A model generated the notes under the pieces. The model searched no databases. It was not told the DNA's origin and worked only from the letters and a program-made list of their open reading frames with translations. Below are positions 13,181-13,247 of a stretch of DNA of 13,247 bases, piece after piece. Source of the DNA: Desulfurococcales archaeon. Its GTDB lineage: Archaea > Thermoproteota > Thermoprotei_A > CAZTBM01 > SZUA-1508. Location: NCBI GenBank assembly GCA_015661855.1, contig DQVH01000036.1:1-13247 (forward strand), read 5' to 3'. The position numbers were made by a program, and so were the translations under genes. Position 1 is the stretch's first letter; every line of letters begins with the position of its first letter.

Positions 13181-13247
13181 CTATGATTGTTTTTCAGATT
13201 TAGCCTGTTCCTGTTGTTGTAAAGCCTTTAGTTTATATGGGCTTGTA
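13181..13247 (-). CDS. rps4: 30S ribosomal protein S4, C-terminal end only
   Basis: Twenty-two codons and one base of a minus-strand gene run in from the right edge and end at TAG (13181-13183), encoding TSPYKLKALQQQ followed by a Lys/Glu/Gln-rich tail ending EKQS. There is too little for identification on sequence alone. Position directly before rps11 in the standard S13-S4-S11 order, with a 10-nt gap, makes S4 the expected gene. Confidence 0.65.
   Translation of the reverse strand, partial: TSPYKLKALQQQEQAKSEKQS

Overview
The window is a gene-dense, AT-rich piece of a crenarchaeal (Thermoproteota) chromosome, probably from a hyperthermophile. The evidence is the archaeal/eukaryal-type gene content (aIF5B, L7Ae, L24e, S28e, L18e, RNA polymerase subunits D and N), an archaeal GluRS, a complete set of archaeal isoprenoid genes, GGTGA-type Shine-Dalgarno sites and crenarchaeal TATA boxes. 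It is core genome. I see no mobile elements, CRISPR arrays, tRNA or rRNA genes, and no gap longer than about 140 bases.

Left part (1-2846): aIF5B (+, 5' end cut by the window edge), L24e (-), S28e (+) and L7Ae (-). Many archaea carry these in this order on one strand, often with ndk before infB. Here the order is kept, the strand alternates gene by gene, and ndk is missing. L24e, S28e and L7Ae each have their own TATA box.

Right part (2847-13247): one near-continuous minus-strand series, read from right to left: rps4 (C-terminal end), rps11, rpoD, rpl18e, rpl13, rps9, rpoN, rps2, MEMO-like, mevalonate-kinase-like, ipk, idi2, GGPP synthase, a DUF2118-like protein, gltX. Gaps are 0-22 nt and several genes overlap, so this looks like a superoperon joining ribosome and RNA polymerase genes to the end of the mevalonate pathway (isopentenyl phosphate to GGPP) and to glutamyl-tRNA formation. 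rpoK, usual between rpoN and rps2, is absent.

Three results stand out. First, L13 and type-2 IPP isomerase have no ATG, GTG or TTG upstream of their conserved N-termini. Each has an ideal Shine-Dalgarno followed 6-7 nt later by ATT (L13) or ATA (IDI-2, in an ATAA overlap with the ipk stop), and both would begin Ile/Met-Thr-Leu. The MEMO gene may be a third case. Second, the gene in the mevalonate kinase slot still aligns along its length with archaeal mevalonate kinase but has lost the Lys/Glu/His of motif 1, the glycine-serine ATP loop, the catalytic Asp and the C-terminal glycine motif, so it looks like a retained pseudo-kinase. Third, an inverted repeat upstream of L7Ae can pair with the L7Ae ribosome binding site.
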